Notes: generated by a model not told the origin, from the letters alone. Shown: positions 1 to 9,009, counted from the stretch's first letter. The stretch: 64,000 nucleotides of DNA from Dokdonella sp. (GCF_019634775.1 NZ_JAHCAS010000001.1:2176894-2240893); one strand, 5' to 3'. Translations and numbers: made by a program.

Positions 1-486
1 CTCGCGTACGAGAACCAGGATGTCGACGTCGCGCCGCCGATCACATCGGAGATTGATGAAATCGGTCGTGAACTCCTCGCGCGCCGACAGGCAGCGGAGG
101 CCGCGTTGGCCGCACGCCCGCCCTCGGCACGCCCGAACACCGAGTCGTGTCGCTACTGCGGTGTGCGCCAACTCTGCGACGCATATTGGGCCAGCGCCAC
201 GCAGGTGGTCTCGGATGACGGACGCTACTGCGATATCGAATTGAAGATCACCGGGCGTCACGGCCCGACGAGTTGGGACGCTGTAGTCGTACGTGCGCGT
301 GATCTCCCGGCGAAGATGCCAGCATTGCTGAGGGTCCAACAGCCCGGCGAGTTCAAGAAGGGCACCCGGGTGCGCGTGCTCGACGGCGCGCTTGCCCGTG
401 ACTCAGAAGACGATGCTGCCCCCGCCATCGTCACGCTTGGTGTGCTCAGCGAGGCGTACTACGAACCGCTTGGCGATCAAAAATGA
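1..486 (+). CDS. PD-(D/E)XK nuclease-type protein, C-terminal part (5' truncated by window edge)
   Basis: The frame is open from base 1, so only the last 161 residues are visible. A cysteine cluster, C50-x2-C53-x5-C59 of the visible part, resembles the C-terminal iron-sulfur cysteines of Cas4/AddB-type PD-(D/E)XK nucleases. The fourth cysteine and the nuclease core would lie upstream of the window. After the cluster comes a beta-rich tail of about 90 residues that could be an OB-like fold. The gene is on the plus strand, opposite to the conjugation genes, and is followed 37 bp later by a small ORF with a good ribosome binding site, so it is probably the upstream member of a cargo operon inserted in the ICE. 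The nuclease reading is inferred from the cysteine motif only. Confidence 0.5.
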   Translation, partial: LAYENQDVDVAPPITSEIDEIGRELLARRQAAEAALAARPPSARPNTESCRYCGVRQLCDAYWASATQVVSDDGRYCDIELKITGRHGPTSWDAVVVRARDLPAKMPALLRVQQPGEFKKGTRVRVLDGALARDSEDDAAPAIVTLGVLSEAYYEPLGDQK

Positions 487-522
487 ACTTCTGGGGTGTT
501 GACTGAACGGGGAGGATAACGG

Positions 523-654
523 TTGGCTCAGGAAATCCAGATCATCGATCCGAACTATTTCGCGCCCTGCTGTTGGCCCGGCTGTTGGCAGAGCGGGGAG
601 CCTACGATAGTTCTCGGGGAAAGCTCGCATTTCCCCAGGAGGGGCGGGGCATGA
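523..654 (+). CDS. Small 43-residue ORF, TTG start, coupled to the next gene
   Basis: A TTG codon at 523 lies 7 nt after a GGGGAGGA Shine-Dalgarno. The frame runs 43 codons and its TGA (652-654) overlaps the ATG at 651 as ATGA, the usual sign of translational coupling. The peptide is cysteine- and tryptophan-rich in the middle (CCWPGCW). I recognise no family. It could be a real small partner of the flanking genes, or the N-terminal remnant of a larger gene that was deleted or shifted here. Confidence 0.35.
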   Translation: MAQEIQIIDPNYFAPCCWPGCWQSGEPTIVLGESSHFPRRGGA

Positions 655-2036
655 ATCAGCAGACGCAGCCATCACCAAGAGAGCATCATTTCTACGTTGC
701 GATTGCCAAGTTTCTTTTTCACCATCCGAAGCACGACATTGTGTCTGTGCGGGACCCGATCAAGGTCAAGGACGCAGAGCGGTACGGGCTCAGCCCCCTC
801 ATACTCTATGGATTGACCGTTGCCGGGTTGCCCATTCGGTGGATGACCTTTACCCCAGCCGATCAGCCCAGGGCCTTCCGGGATGTTCTTTTGGATGCGT
901 GGCGTAACGCCAAGGGCTTGCGTGGCCGACCGGACATTCTGAGGATCAACCGCCACCTCGCGACAGCCAGCCCTGAACTGGCACGGGATATGGCGGAAAT
1001 CGGAGTCCAGGTCGAGGTCGCCGATGCCAAGGAGAAATCCCTTCCAGCTTCCCTGCGCTCAGCCCAGGACTCCAGCCGGTGGCTGCTGAGGAAGCACGAC
1101 GGAAAAGACCGGTCTCTTACCGGGTCCATCCAGGCCCTTTGCCGGGACGCTCAAAATGACCACGATTTTCGTATCAGGGATGGTCACAGAGGCGTGAACA
1201 GCCGCGAGGTCGAGGACAGAATCCAGCAGTGGCTGGCCTTACCGGCGCAAGTACCGGTGCCAACAATGACAGGTGGGCTCGACTGGGAACCCGGTCCATG
1301 GATGTCGTCCTGGGAGACCTCTCTGCCGCCCGATCAGCCCCGTTATTTCAACCTCGACGGGTTCGATGGCAGGACTTGGCTGGTGACAGGTGAGAAGGCA
1401 CCGGAGGACATCGTTGAGGATGACGATTTCTGGGCCGACAGTGACTATGACAACGCAGCCGAGATCGTCAAGAACCTCGTGGCGTGCTGGCCCAATTCGC
1501 CTGCAGACGTTGCCAAGTGTGCAGGGATCACCCTGCGGGAACTTCAATGGTTCACCTCGGGAAAGGCTCCCCTGGGCCGACATGCACGCTTTGACCTGGA
1601 AGACTTGCTCGGCATCGAATACGACGAACGCATGGGTAGTTATGTAGGGGCCGGGCCTTATGTCCTGGTGGCCCACAAACCCCAGGCCATCAAGGAGGTC
1701 TACGAAGCCATTTCCAAAGGCGGAGACGCGCGTCCCTGTGAGATTGTCCCTCGCCAGGGAGCCGCAGACCCAAGCTGGCGATACGTGTTGATCAATACGT
1801 ATGGAGAGCCCCCGAGCATTGTGATGGCACCTCGCGGAGCAAGTATCACGGAGCGTCTTCCGGATTTGCTTATGAATTATGACGGCATCAGGACTGTCGC
1901 TCCGGAACTCTACCGGGATGTCGTTTCTACCTGCGCCCGGGCCTGCCGCGAACCTGCCGTCAACATCCGGGAGATGAAAGACTTTGTGAAACGCTACGAA
2001 GCGCACTGGGCAGATTGCGCCTGGCAGCCGGAGTGA
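651..2036 (+). CDS. Unknown cargo protein with a possible internal HTH segment
   Basis: 461 residues. ATG 651 is chosen because AGGAGG (637-642) lies 8 nt upstream; the frame is open further upstream but has no convincing start. No family is recognised. Visible features: an N-terminal half with a mixed alpha/beta pattern, a motif around residue 130 rich in D/E and K, and a stretch near residues 280-320 (SPADVAKCAGITLRELQ) that looks like a helix-turn-helix. The ORF before it overlaps by 4 bp. The pair follows the Cas4-like fragment on the plus strand, in a position where related ICEs often carry defence or other accessory genes, so a nucleic-acid-related role is only an inference from context. 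Confidence 0.6.
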   Translation: MNQQTQPSPREHHFYVAIAKFLFHHPKHDIVSVRDPIKVKDAERYGLSPLILYGLTVAGLPIRWMTFTPADQPRAFRDVLLDAWRNAKGLRGRPDILRINRHLATASPELARDMAEIGVQVEVADAKEKSLPASLRSAQDSSRWLLRKHDGKDRSLTGSIQALCRDAQNDHDFRIRDGHRGVNSREVEDRIQQWLALPAQVPVPTMTGGLDWEPGPWMSSWETSLPPDQPRYFNLDGFDGRTWLVTGEKAPEDIVEDDDFWADSDYDNAAEIVKNLVACWPNSPADVAKCAGITLRELQWFTSGKAPLGRHARFDLEDLLGIEYDERMGSYVGAGPYVLVAHKPQAIKEVYEAISKGGDARPCEIVPRQGAADPSWRYVLINTYGEPPSIVMAPRGASITERLPDLLMNYDGIRTVAPELYRDVVSTCARACREPAVNIREMKDFVKRYEAHWADCAWQPE

Positions 2037-2037
2037 T

Positions 2038-2787
2038 CTACAGGTACTTCTTGAACGTCGCCGCCGCAATGCACACCGCCACGCCGAGCAATGCGGCGCT
2101 GGGCAGCAGGACCAGCAACGGGTTCACGCTGACCGGCAGTGCCAGGTATGTCACCCACGGAAGCACGGCCAGCGGGATCAGGCTGGCCCTGGCGCGGTGA
2201 TAGATGAACCCCGATTCGCGTCCCGCGCCGAAGCGGCGGATGTCTCGGCGCACCAGGCCGTCGACCAGCCCGACGAAGGCGGCCATCAGGAACAGCGGCA
2301 GGGTCAGGCACAGCACCAGCAGCCGCACGAGAAAGACGAGCGTCGTGTAGGCCGCCGCGATCAGGTAGCTCTCCAGATGCACGTAGACCAGGCCCAGGTA
2401 GTAGCGGAAATCCTGGGTCGGGCGATGGCTGCCGGCGCTGGCCTGCGCCGAGGCGTCGCGTATCCAGTCCAGCAGGCCGCTCTTCACGAACAGCCAGTCG
2501 TAGCCCTGCTCGACCAGCCGGTGCGCGGTGCGCCCTGGCTCCTGCACCAGCGCGCTGCGCGTGAAATGCGTGGAGAGCTGATCCAGCTCGTAGTGCAGCA
2601 TGCCCTGCGCGTGGCGCCAGCCCTGCTCGGGCCAGAAGAAATGCATGCCGACGCATTCGATCAGGATGCACAGCAGCAGCGCGCCGCACAGCACGCCGAA
2701 GAAGCGGAACGGCAGCGTGACCAGGCTGGCGATCAACCCCTGCTGTCGTTGCAGCTGGCGCTGGGCCGCGACGGCCGGATCGCTCAT
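2038..2787 (-). CDS. TIGR03747/DUF4400-type ICE membrane protein
   Basis: 249 residues, with hydrophobic segments near residues 20-50, 130-160 and in the C-terminal third, giving about four membrane spans. Length, order after TraD and sequence style match the TIGR03747 integrating conjugative element membrane proteins (PFL_4697 type), a component of G-type (genomic-island) conjugation systems whose exact role is not established. Its ATG overlaps the TraD stop by 4 bp, so it is translated from the same mRNA. It is the last transfer gene in view; the rest of the type IV secretion genes would lie beyond the left edge, past the plus-strand cargo. Confidence 0.85.
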   Translation of the reverse strand: MSDPAVAAQRQLQRQQGLIASLVTLPFRFFGVLCGALLLCILIECVGMHFFWPEQGWRHAQGMLHYELDQLSTHFTRSALVQEPGRTAHRLVEQGYDWLFVKSGLLDWIRDASAQASAGSHRPTQDFRYYLGLVYVHLESYLIAAAYTTLVFLVRLLVLCLTLPLFLMAAFVGLVDGLVRRDIRRFGAGRESGFIYHRARASLIPLAVLPWVTYLALPVSVNPLLVLLPSAALLGVAVCIAAATFKKYL

Positions 2788-4940
2788 GCTTCGGCCTCTT
2801 CAGCGGCAGCCATCTGCTTGAAGTCGTCCAGCAGGTCGTCGGGCAGCGCCTTGTCCTGCAGGCCGGGGAGGCCTTGGTTCTCCCACCAGTCTCCGGCCTC
2901 GACGTAGTGCTGCCGCATGTAGCCGGCCAGCTCCTGCAGATCCTTCGGCATGGCTTCGTCGGGGTCGGGTGCCGGCAGCGGCATGCGGACTTTCCAGAGG
3001 TTGCCGCCCTCGGTCAGCGCGAAGCACTGCCCCTTGGGCAGCGCCACCACATGCGCCGGCTCGATCAGCGGCACGCTGTTGCTGCTGATGCGGTCCTGGG
3101 TGTTAGACGTGAATGCAGTATTGCCGTGCGGGTCGGAGCTGTCGGTGGCGCCGCTCATCAGTGCCGTGGCGTACACCTCGACCTTGGGCAGTTGTCGCGT
3201 CAGCAGCTCGGCGGTGGCGGTCTCGCGCACGCGCAGCATGAACAGGTTGTTGAAGTTGCCGACCACCTGGCCGGCCTTGGCACGGTTGCCGATGCGCGCC
3301 TCGATGTCGCTCAAGGTCTGCGTGTAGGCCGTCACCTGCACGCCGGCACCGCCACCCTTGTTGACCATCGGAATGAACTCGTCGCCCATGAGTTCATTGA
3401 ATTCGTCGGCGTGGACATTGATCGGGATCTTGGCGCCCGCCGCGGCGCCGGGCAGCCCGTCGTCGATGCCGAACTTGTAGATGTGGCCGGCGACCGAGAC
3501 CAGATCGCTGAACATCGAGTTGCCCACCGCCGCCGCGACTTCGGCGTCGGACAGCGCATCCAGCCCCACGTAGACCACCGCGCGTTTGCGGATGACCTGC
3601 ATCCAGTCGAAGATCGGCCGCGGGTCGGACAGGTCGGAATAGTTCGGTGCGAGCAGTTGCGCAATCTTGCCGGTGGTGAGCTTCTCCAGCAGCGGCAGCA
3701 GCGAGGCGACGATCTTGTCGAAGTACGTCCGGTCGTAGCGCACGGCGCTGCGCAGGCCGTCGAGCACCGGGTCATAGACGCGCACCTGGGACAGGTACTG
3801 TTCGAGGGCCACCACGCGCTTCTCGCGCCCGATCATGTTGCGCGGGATGTTCTTGTCGTTCAGCTTGGCTTCGAGCTGGACGATGACTTCCCAGGCCTTC
3901 GGCTCATTCTTGGCGAAGTAGTGCTGGGCGTACTCGATGAACAGCGCGTCGATGTTGATGACGTGGCGCTGGATCAGCAAGTAGTCCGGCCGCTGCCCCA
4001 GCTCGACCAGGGCGCGCGCGATGATGTTGACAAAGCGCCAGGCGAACTCGCGGAACGCGGCGCTGTTGCCTTCGCCCGAGAGCTGTCCGGCGATGCGCGT
4101 GGCCACCTCGGAGATACGCCCGAACCGGCCGACGGCGTTGTAGCGCGCCGAGATGTCCGGCCAGCCCAGATGAAACACGTAGAACTCGCCTTCGCGCCCG
4201 GCGCGCTTGGCCTCGACGTACATGCGCTTCAACAGGTCCGCATCGCCCTTGGGGTCGAAGACGATCACCACCTCGTGCTCGCCGCGGACCTTGCGGCGGA
4301 TGTCTTGCGTGATGAACAGCTCGGCCAGCCGCGTCTTGCCCACGCGCGTGGTGCCCAGCACCAGGGTGTGGCCGACGCGCTCGCCCAGCGGCAGGGTGAC
4401 GTCGACCTCGTGCGGCTCGATGCCATGCAGGCGCGGCAGTCCGCCGACCGGCGGCAGCGGCCGGGCCGGGTTGAGCGGGCTGTCCCAGGCCAGCGCGCGC
4501 GCCAGCGTCGAGACGGGAAACGGCGCGAACTCAAGCCGCTCCTCCAGCCGCCGGGCGGCCCGGTAGATCGCCGTCGGCTCGACGTAGCGGCGGAACTCCG
4601 GCCGGTAGGTCTGCATCAGCCGGTGCGTGTGCCGCTGCTCCCAGCGAAAGCCCCGGCCGACGAACAGCCGTTGCTGACTCACCGGCACGTCGCGGCTGGT
4701 CATCACGTAGCGCGGCAGGCGGCGGATGTTGCGGCGATAGCGCAGGATCGCCCAGGCATCGCGCAGGCGAATCGCGCCGAAGGTCAGGAAGGCCAGCGCC
4801 GAGCCCAGGCCGAGCAGCGGGTTCAGCGCGAGCGACCACGGTGCCACCAGGCACAGAATCGCGGCGCCGGTGCAGACCGCCACGGTATGAAGCTCCACCG
4901 CTGGCCGCAGCAGCACCTCGACCGCATGCGGTTGGGCCAT
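2784..4940 (-). CDS. traD: Type IV coupling protein TraD (SXT/TOL-type ICE family)
   Basis: 718 residues, full length for TIGR03743. Two hydrophobic segments at residues 20-58 anchor it in the inner membrane. A Walker A motif lies at about residues 196-203 (GTTRVGKT) and a Walker-B-like VVYVGLDAL segment near residue 460. The family is a hexameric ATPase that brings the relaxosome to the type IV secretion channel. It overlaps the TIGR03747 gene by 4 bp and lies 8 bp after the TIGR03765 gene, inside the compact transfer operon. All expected ATPase landmarks are intact, so the element plausibly retains this transfer function. Confidence 0.93.
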   Translation of the reverse strand: MAQPHAVEVLLRPAVELHTVAVCTGAAILCLVAPWSLALNPLLGLGSALAFLTFGAIRLRDAWAILRYRRNIRRLPRYVMTSRDVPVSQQRLFVGRGFRWEQRHTHRLMQTYRPEFRRYVEPTAIYRAARRLEERLEFAPFPVSTLARALAWDSPLNPARPLPPVGGLPRLHGIEPHEVDVTLPLGERVGHTLVLGTTRVGKTRLAELFITQDIRRKVRGEHEVVIVFDPKGDADLLKRMYVEAKRAGREGEFYVFHLGWPDISARYNAVGRFGRISEVATRIAGQLSGEGNSAAFREFAWRFVNIIARALVELGQRPDYLLIQRHVINIDALFIEYAQHYFAKNEPKAWEVIVQLEAKLNDKNIPRNMIGREKRVVALEQYLSQVRVYDPVLDGLRSAVRYDRTYFDKIVASLLPLLEKLTTGKIAQLLAPNYSDLSDPRPIFDWMQVIRKRAVVYVGLDALSDAEVAAAVGNSMFSDLVSVAGHIYKFGIDDGLPGAAAGAKIPINVHADEFNELMGDEFIPMVNKGGGAGVQVTAYTQTLSDIEARIGNRAKAGQVVGNFNNLFMLRVRETATAELLTRQLPKVEVYATALMSGATDSSDPHGNTAFTSNTQDRISSNSVPLIEPAHVVALPKGQCFALTEGGNLWKVRMPLPAPDPDEAMPKDLQELAGYMRQHYVEAGDWWENQGLPGLQDKALPDDLLDDFKQMAAAEEAEA

Positions 4941-4948
4941 TTGCGCAC

Positions 4949-5482
4949 CTACTGCTCGACACCGGTGGCCGTGATGAGCACTGGGTAGTGGCGCAGGCCC
5001 AGGCGCTGGGCCAGGTCGTCGCCGGAGACCGGCGAGAGGGTGAGGCCGGGAGCCAGCCTACGCAGCGCCGTCAGCGCGGCCATCGACTCCACGTTGACCA
5101 CCAGGCCCACGGCCTGCAGCTCTCGCAGCGCCGCCTGCCGCTGCCGCAGCCAGGCGCGCGAACGCTCGTCGTCGCCGATCAGGAACAGCGCCGTCAGGCC
5201 CGGCGCCCGGATGACGCGGCGCTGCACCTCGCCCGGCGACAGTTGCGTCGAGCGCACCGGCAGCATGGCGGCTTCGGCGTCGGCGGTGTTGCCCGCGCGA
5301 GGGGCCGGCATCGGGGCCGGCGGCGTGGCCTGATCCGGCTGAGGATTCAGCGACTGGTAGTACGGCAGCGCGGAGTCGCCGCCGCGGTCTTCGACGACGA
5401 TCAGCGGCGCGGAGACGGTCTGGGCGAAGACGGTGGTCGTGGGCAGCAGCCCGATGGCGGCGATGAGAACGATGTGGTTCAT
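4949..5482 (-). CDS. TIGR03765 (PFL_4695-type) ICE transfer protein
   Basis: 177 residues from ATG 5482, which overlaps the transglycosylase stop by 4 bp. It begins with a clear signal peptide (MNHIVLIAAIGLLPTTTVFA), followed by a proline-rich linker and a C-terminal domain that ends with a thioredoxin-like cis-Pro segment (HYPVLIT). This matches the TIGR03765 family, a periplasmic protein of unknown exact function encoded directly upstream of traD in PFGI-1/ICEclc-type elements. Confidence 0.85.
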   Translation of the reverse strand: MNHIVLIAAIGLLPTTTVFAQTVSAPLIVVEDRGGDSALPYYQSLNPQPDQATPPAPMPAPRAGNTADAEAAMLPVRSTQLSPGEVQRRVIRAPGLTALFLIGDDERSRAWLRQRQAALRELQAVGLVVNVESMAALTALRRLAPGLTLSPVSGDDLAQRLGLRHYPVLITATGVEQ

Positions 5483-6099
5483 GGCGTGGTGGCCTGGAGG
5501 GTTGGAACGGGAACGTCGGGGTCGAGCACGCGGGTCAGGTGCCGATGCACACTGCGCCGGTAGCGCGCCGCGGGTGCCCCGCCGGCGGGCCGGTGGTAGC
5601 GGCCGATGGCAAGCAGCCAGTCCTCGCCCGGCGTGTGCTGTTCGCGCAGGATTTCCGCAGCGATGGCGAGGTTGCGGTACGGGTCCAGCAGCTCGCAAGG
5701 CTGCGTGTAGCGATGCGTGTGGTAGCCGAGATTGACTTGGCCGAGGCCGGCGTCGATGCGATTGGCCGGCGTGCTGGCGAGTGCCCGGCGTAGCCCCGCG
5801 CAGGCCTCCGCGCGGGTGGCATAGCGCTGTGGCGAGCCGGCGACGTTGAGCGTCCACGGCCAGGGGATCAGGCGCCCGCGCAGCATGGCGCCGCTCTCCT
5901 GCAAGGCCACCGCGTACAGCACCGCCGCCGGCACGTCTGCACGATGCGCCGCCAGTTGATAGGCCGGCGGCGGCACTTCCCGCGCGAGGGCGGCCAACGT
6001 CCAGCCGCCGGTGGCGAGCAGCAGCGCGGCGCTGGCGCAGCGGATGGTGACGCGGGATGGCCGACGCTCCCGGCCCGGAGTACCTATTGCCGCTGCCAT
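5479..6099 (-). CDS. Lytic transglycosylase, SLT-like, of the conjugation operon
   Basis: 206 residues from ATG 6099. A hydrophobic N-terminal export segment at about residues 22-40 is followed by an SLT-type domain: ALQESG with the putative catalytic Glu, then the GLGQVNLGYH segment and a C-terminal IGRYHRP block typical of lysozyme-like transglycosylases. It would open peptidoglycan locally for assembly of the transfer apparatus. Its start overlaps the end of the TIGR03759 gene by 16 bp and its stop overlaps the next gene by 4 bp. Family order agrees with other G-type ICEs. Confidence 0.85.
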   Translation of the reverse strand: MAAAIGTPGRERRPSRVTIRCASAALLLATGGWTLAALAREVPPPAYQLAAHRADVPAAVLYAVALQESGAMLRGRLIPWPWTLNVAGSPQRYATRAEACAGLRRALASTPANRIDAGLGQVNLGYHTHRYTQPCELLDPYRNLAIAAEILREQHTPGEDWLLAIGRYHRPAGGAPAARYRRSVHRHLTRVLDPDVPVPTLQATTP

Positions 6100-6803
6100 T
6101 GGCCGTTCACCTCGCGCACCACGGCCGGCAGATCGCCGGGCAGGCCGAGCGACAGCCAGCGCCCCGCATCGTGGTTGAGCGTGATGGTGCGGGCGCGCAC
6201 CCTGGCCGGGTCGATGCCCGCCTGGATGGCCCACTGCCGGATGCGCGCGTCGTCCTGACGGCTGCCGACCATGTAGAGGTCGAAGGCCGTGCCGGCCGCC
6301 TGCAACTGCTGCACGCGCTGCGCGCACGGTGCGCAGTCGGCCTTGACGAAGACGGCCAGGCGCCCGGAGCCGGTGTTGCCGGCACCCTGCGCCTTGGCAC
6401 CGGGAAGGCTCACGCGCGGCTGGCCGGGAAACAGGCGCTGCCACGCCGCGTCGTAGGCCCGCTGGTAGGCCAGCGTCTTGCCGACGCGCCGGGCCTCGGC
6501 CTGCACCTGCAACTCCGCGTAGCGCCTGCGCTCCTCCTCGCTGCGGGCCTCGATGCCGAGCGCCGTGAGCGGATCGAGCTGGGGCGAATAGACCCCGAGC
6601 GGCCCCTGCATCAGTTGCCGGTAACGTGCCCACTCCTCGGGCTGAAGCCCCCACTCCCGCGCCTGCCTCTCGTCGAGCGCGGCATCGGCGCCCGGCTGCA
6701 CCTGGGCGGGCACCAGGCGCGAGTTCGTCACCGGGGCTGGCTGGGCGGATGCGCCGAAAGCGGCGAACAGGACGATGGCAGCGAGCAACGGCCACAGGTT
6801 CAT
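6084..6803 (-). CDS. TIGR03759 (PFL_4693-type) ICE transfer protein
   Basis: 239 residues with a signal peptide ending near AFGASA (residues 15-20). The segment after it, with the WGLQPEEWARY motif, is diagnostic of TIGR03759. The C-terminal half carries a CAPCAQR motif (CxxC), suggesting a thioredoxin-like fold in the periplasm, perhaps acting with the TIGR03765 protein. It lies between the coiled-coil membrane protein (9 bp upstream) and the transglycosylase. Confidence 0.88.
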   Translation of the reverse strand: MNLWPLLAAIVLFAAFGASAQPAPVTNSRLVPAQVQPGADAALDERQAREWGLQPEEWARYRQLMQGPLGVYSPQLDPLTALGIEARSEEERRRYAELQVQAEARRVGKTLAYQRAYDAAWQRLFPGQPRVSLPGAKAQGAGNTGSGRLAVFVKADCAPCAQRVQQLQAAGTAFDLYMVGSRQDDARIRQWAIQAGIDPARVRARTITLNHDAGRWLSLGLPGDLPAVVREVNGQWQRQ

Positions 6804-6812
6804 GGCGACCTC

Positions 6813-7460
6813 CTACGGTACCGCAACGCGCTGCGTCTGGCCGTTCACCCGGAACACGCCCGCCTGCGCCTCGATGGACTGCAGTTGCCAGCCGCCCTCG
6901 GCATCGCCCTCGCGCAGCAGCCGGGTGCCCGCGAGCGAGGCCGCGGCGGTGGAGGTGATCGACAGAAAGCGCTCGCCTCCCCGCAGCTCCACGCCGAGCA
7001 CCCGGAACGGCGGCTCCGGCACCTTGGGCTTCGTCGCAACCGGAGTGCGCGGGCGAGCGGCGGATGCCACCTGCCGGGTCTTCTCCAGGCGGGTTTCGAT
7101 TCCGTTCACGCGCGCCTGCAGCGTCTGCAGGTCGATGGCCGAGGCCCTCGCCTCCTCCGCCTCTTCGAGGCGCGTCATCCGTTCGTTCAGCGCCTGCCGC
7201 GCGTTGGCGAATTCGGCCTGGCTGATCGGCGCCGGCCGGCGCTTGTCCGCATCGGCCTGTTGTTCGAGATCGGCCACGCGCAGGCCCAGCGCCTTGACCT
7301 GCGCATCCTGTGCGCTGCTCTGGGTCTGTTCGGCGAGCCGCGACAGGCCGACGTTGTTGATGAGTGCCACGGCACTGATGAGCAGCAGCCAGAAGGCCGC
7401 GGCGATCTTGAGCCAGCGCGTGCGGGAATCGCGCTCGGATGGCGCTTGGGGAAAGGTCAT
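6813..7460 (-). CDS. ICE inner-membrane protein with periplasmic coiled coil
   Basis: 215 residues. One transmembrane helix (about residues 18-38) follows a short cytoplasmic N-terminus. Residues 40-130 are heptad-like and charged (coiled coil), then comes a proline-rich linker and a compact C-terminal domain beginning PPFRVLGVELRGGERF. The layout resembles PilP/TraP-like accessory proteins. It is encoded between the PilL-like and TIGR03759 genes, overlapping the PilL-like gene by 4 bp. I cannot name the family with confidence. Confidence 0.7.
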   Translation of the reverse strand: MTFPQAPSERDSRTRWLKIAAAFWLLLISAVALINNVGLSRLAEQTQSSAQDAQVKALGLRVADLEQQADADKRRPAPISQAEFANARQALNERMTRLEEAEEARASAIDLQTLQARVNGIETRLEKTRQVASAARPRTPVATKPKVPEPPFRVLGVELRGGERFLSITSTAAASLAGTRLLREGDAEGGWQLQSIEAQAGVFRVNGQTQRVAVP

Positions 7461-8038
7461 GGCTGCATCTCCTCGCGCCGGTCGGCCTCCGGCACGGGCG
7501 TGGCGGTGCCGGGCGGGTTGGCGGAAAGGAAGGCGGGAGCACCGTGTCGGCTGAAGCAGACCTGGCGGGTCAAGTCATCGACCGACAGCTCCCAGGCGGG
7601 GCCGGCAAGGGTCAGCAAGGCATCGCGCAGCATCAGCGGGCCCAGGCGCAGGTGCGCGGCAGGCAGCGGCAGCGCGTAGAGGGTGGCGGCTTCGGCCGCA
7701 TCGCAGAGCCGGTAGCCGGAGCGCAGGAGCACATGGCGCATGGCGTCGCCCACGCTGGCATCGAGCATGGGCGGAATCGAGACCTCCACCGCCTGCTGCA
7801 AGAGATCACGCTGCGCAGGTTCCGGCACCAGCTCGACCAGGGTGTAGCGGCCGTAGCGGGCCACCGGGATCAGTGCCGGCGGAGATGCTTCAGCAACGCT
7901 CCCGGAGTTCCCTGCCGGCACTTCGGCCTGGGGTGGCGTAATGGTGGTGCAGCCGGCTGCCAATGCTGCGAAGATTAATAGAAGGCCAGTAGTGCCTAGC
8001 CGGCGGGCAATGGAGAGAAAAGATGGAAATCGATGCAT
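7457..8038 (-). CDS. PilL N-terminal-type lipoprotein (TIGR03748)
   Basis: 193 residues from ATG 8038. The signal sequence ends in a lipobox (ALAAGC), so it is predicted to be an outer-membrane or periplasmic lipoprotein. The body (VARYGRYTLVELVP near the N-terminus, then SVGDAMRHVLLRSGYRLC) matches the N-terminal PilL/TIGR03748 domain found at the head of conjugation modules in PAPI-1/PFGI-1-type ICEs. It is the first gene of the transfer operon; upstream lie the CBASS cargo genes, so an operon promoter should be in 8039-8139, although I see no clear one. Confidence 0.85.
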   Translation of the reverse strand: MHRFPSFLSIARRLGTTGLLLIFAALAAGCTTITPPQAEVPAGNSGSVAEASPPALIPVARYGRYTLVELVPEPAQRDLLQQAVEVSIPPMLDASVGDAMRHVLLRSGYRLCDAAEAATLYALPLPAAHLRLGPLMLRDALLTLAGPAWELSVDDLTRQVCFSRHGAPAFLSANPPGTATPVPEADRREEMQP

Positions 8039-8139
8039 CGCTCGGCTCCTGTAGCGGAGCCGATACCTTCGGCGCATGAAACCGAACGCGCAGCAAAGAA
8101 AGGGAGCTAGCGCTCGACCACCTTCTTTCTAGCAATCAG

Positions 8140-9009
8140 CTACTCTTCGTCACGGTCACGTGGCGGCCAAGCTTCGGCTGATCGCGGTAAGCACAAAAGG
8201 CTCAGCGTAGCGTCGTACTGTGCTGCGTGTATCTTCATCTCACGCAGCGGAATACTCGGATCGGCGTGTGGGAACCAAACGGCCGCGGAAATCTTGGTGC
8301 CTTGTCGATCATGCAGCACTTCCTGATTTGCCGCGAGGGAGTGTTCTGGCAGAGGAATGACGTTGCCACGGGTGCGGAAGAACGCGCCAGCTCGGGCCGC
8401 GGGTTCGCTCGACCAAGCCCAATTGATGAAGCCATCGTTGGACATCACTAGAACGGCCTTCTCATCGGTGTACTGCAACCACTTCAAGATCGCCGCCGTC
8501 AGCGACACACCGTAGCGCTCCGCGCATGCGCCGAGGATGTCCATGTCGACGTTCGTGGTGACCTGCTTGCGGTAGTCGTCCAGCGGCATCAGCAGGTACG
8601 AAGCAAACAGATCCGCCTGAGCCTCGATGTCGCGATCGTCCTGAGACCAGTTCAGCATGTCGGCATCACTGCACTGGAAGGACTCCCTTTGCATCCGGTG
8701 CAGAATGTAGTGCCCAAGTTCGTGCGCTTGCGTGAAGCGCACACGTCCCGGAGATGTCACCGCGTTGTTGTAGAGGAGCAGCCACTCCTTGCGGCCATCC
8801 CCGGGAAACAATGCTCCGTCAAAACCTTTGATCGCCGCAGCTTGGACCTTTGTGATGGGATCTGACCAGTTGAATATGCGAGCGGACTCAAGCGCCAACT
8901 GAGGCACGTCCACCGGAAACCGATCAATGCCGTGCGCCATGCTGACAGCTTCGACCACCTTCACGAGGCGATTCGCAGCACGCTGGGGCGTCCAGCCGCC
9001 GTCCGTCAT
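8140..9009 (-). CDS. capP: CapP-like ImmA/IrrE-family metallopeptidase regulating CBASS
   Basis: 289 residues. The zinc-peptidase motif HELGH is at residues 96-100, with a downstream acidic helix (EAQADLFASYLLMP) that supplies the third ligand. Cys113 follows the motif; from memory, CapP enzymes use a cysteine switch in this area, which I infer but cannot test. The start overlaps the stop of the HTH gene by 4 bp. In known CBASS loci this pair senses DNA damage: CapP cleaves the CapH repressor and releases transcription of the immune operon. The divergent arrangement with cdnC fits that role. The symbol is assigned by family and context. Confidence 0.85.
   Translation of the reverse strand: MTDGGWTPQRAANRLVKVVEAVSMAHGIDRFPVDVPQLALESARIFNWSDPITKVQAAAIKGFDGALFPGDGRKEWLLLYNNAVTSPGRVRFTQAHELGHYILHRMQRESFQCSDADMLNWSQDDRDIEAQADLFASYLLMPLDDYRKQVTTNVDMDILGACAERYGVSLTAAILKWLQYTDEKAVLVMSNDGFINWAWSSEPAARAGAFFRTRGNVIPLPEHSLAANQEVLHDRQGTKISAAVWFPHADPSIPLREMKIHAAQYDATLSLLCLPRSAEAWPPRDRDEE

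Noticed and set aside
2874..4988. Long plus-strand open frame of about 700 codons opposite traD
   Set aside because: It mirrors the GC-rich traD sequence, has low-complexity H/R/Q/D-rich content, no ribosome binding site and no recognisable domain.
5479..7542. Long minus-strand open frame running upstream of the transglycosylase through two other genes
   Set aside because: The upstream part is Arg/Ala/Gly-rich shadow of the TIGR03759 and coiled-coil genes; the real start is ATG 6099.
6057..7679. 540-codon plus-strand frame opposite the transfer genes
   Set aside because: Antisense shadow in high-GC sequence; known transfer genes occupy the other strand.
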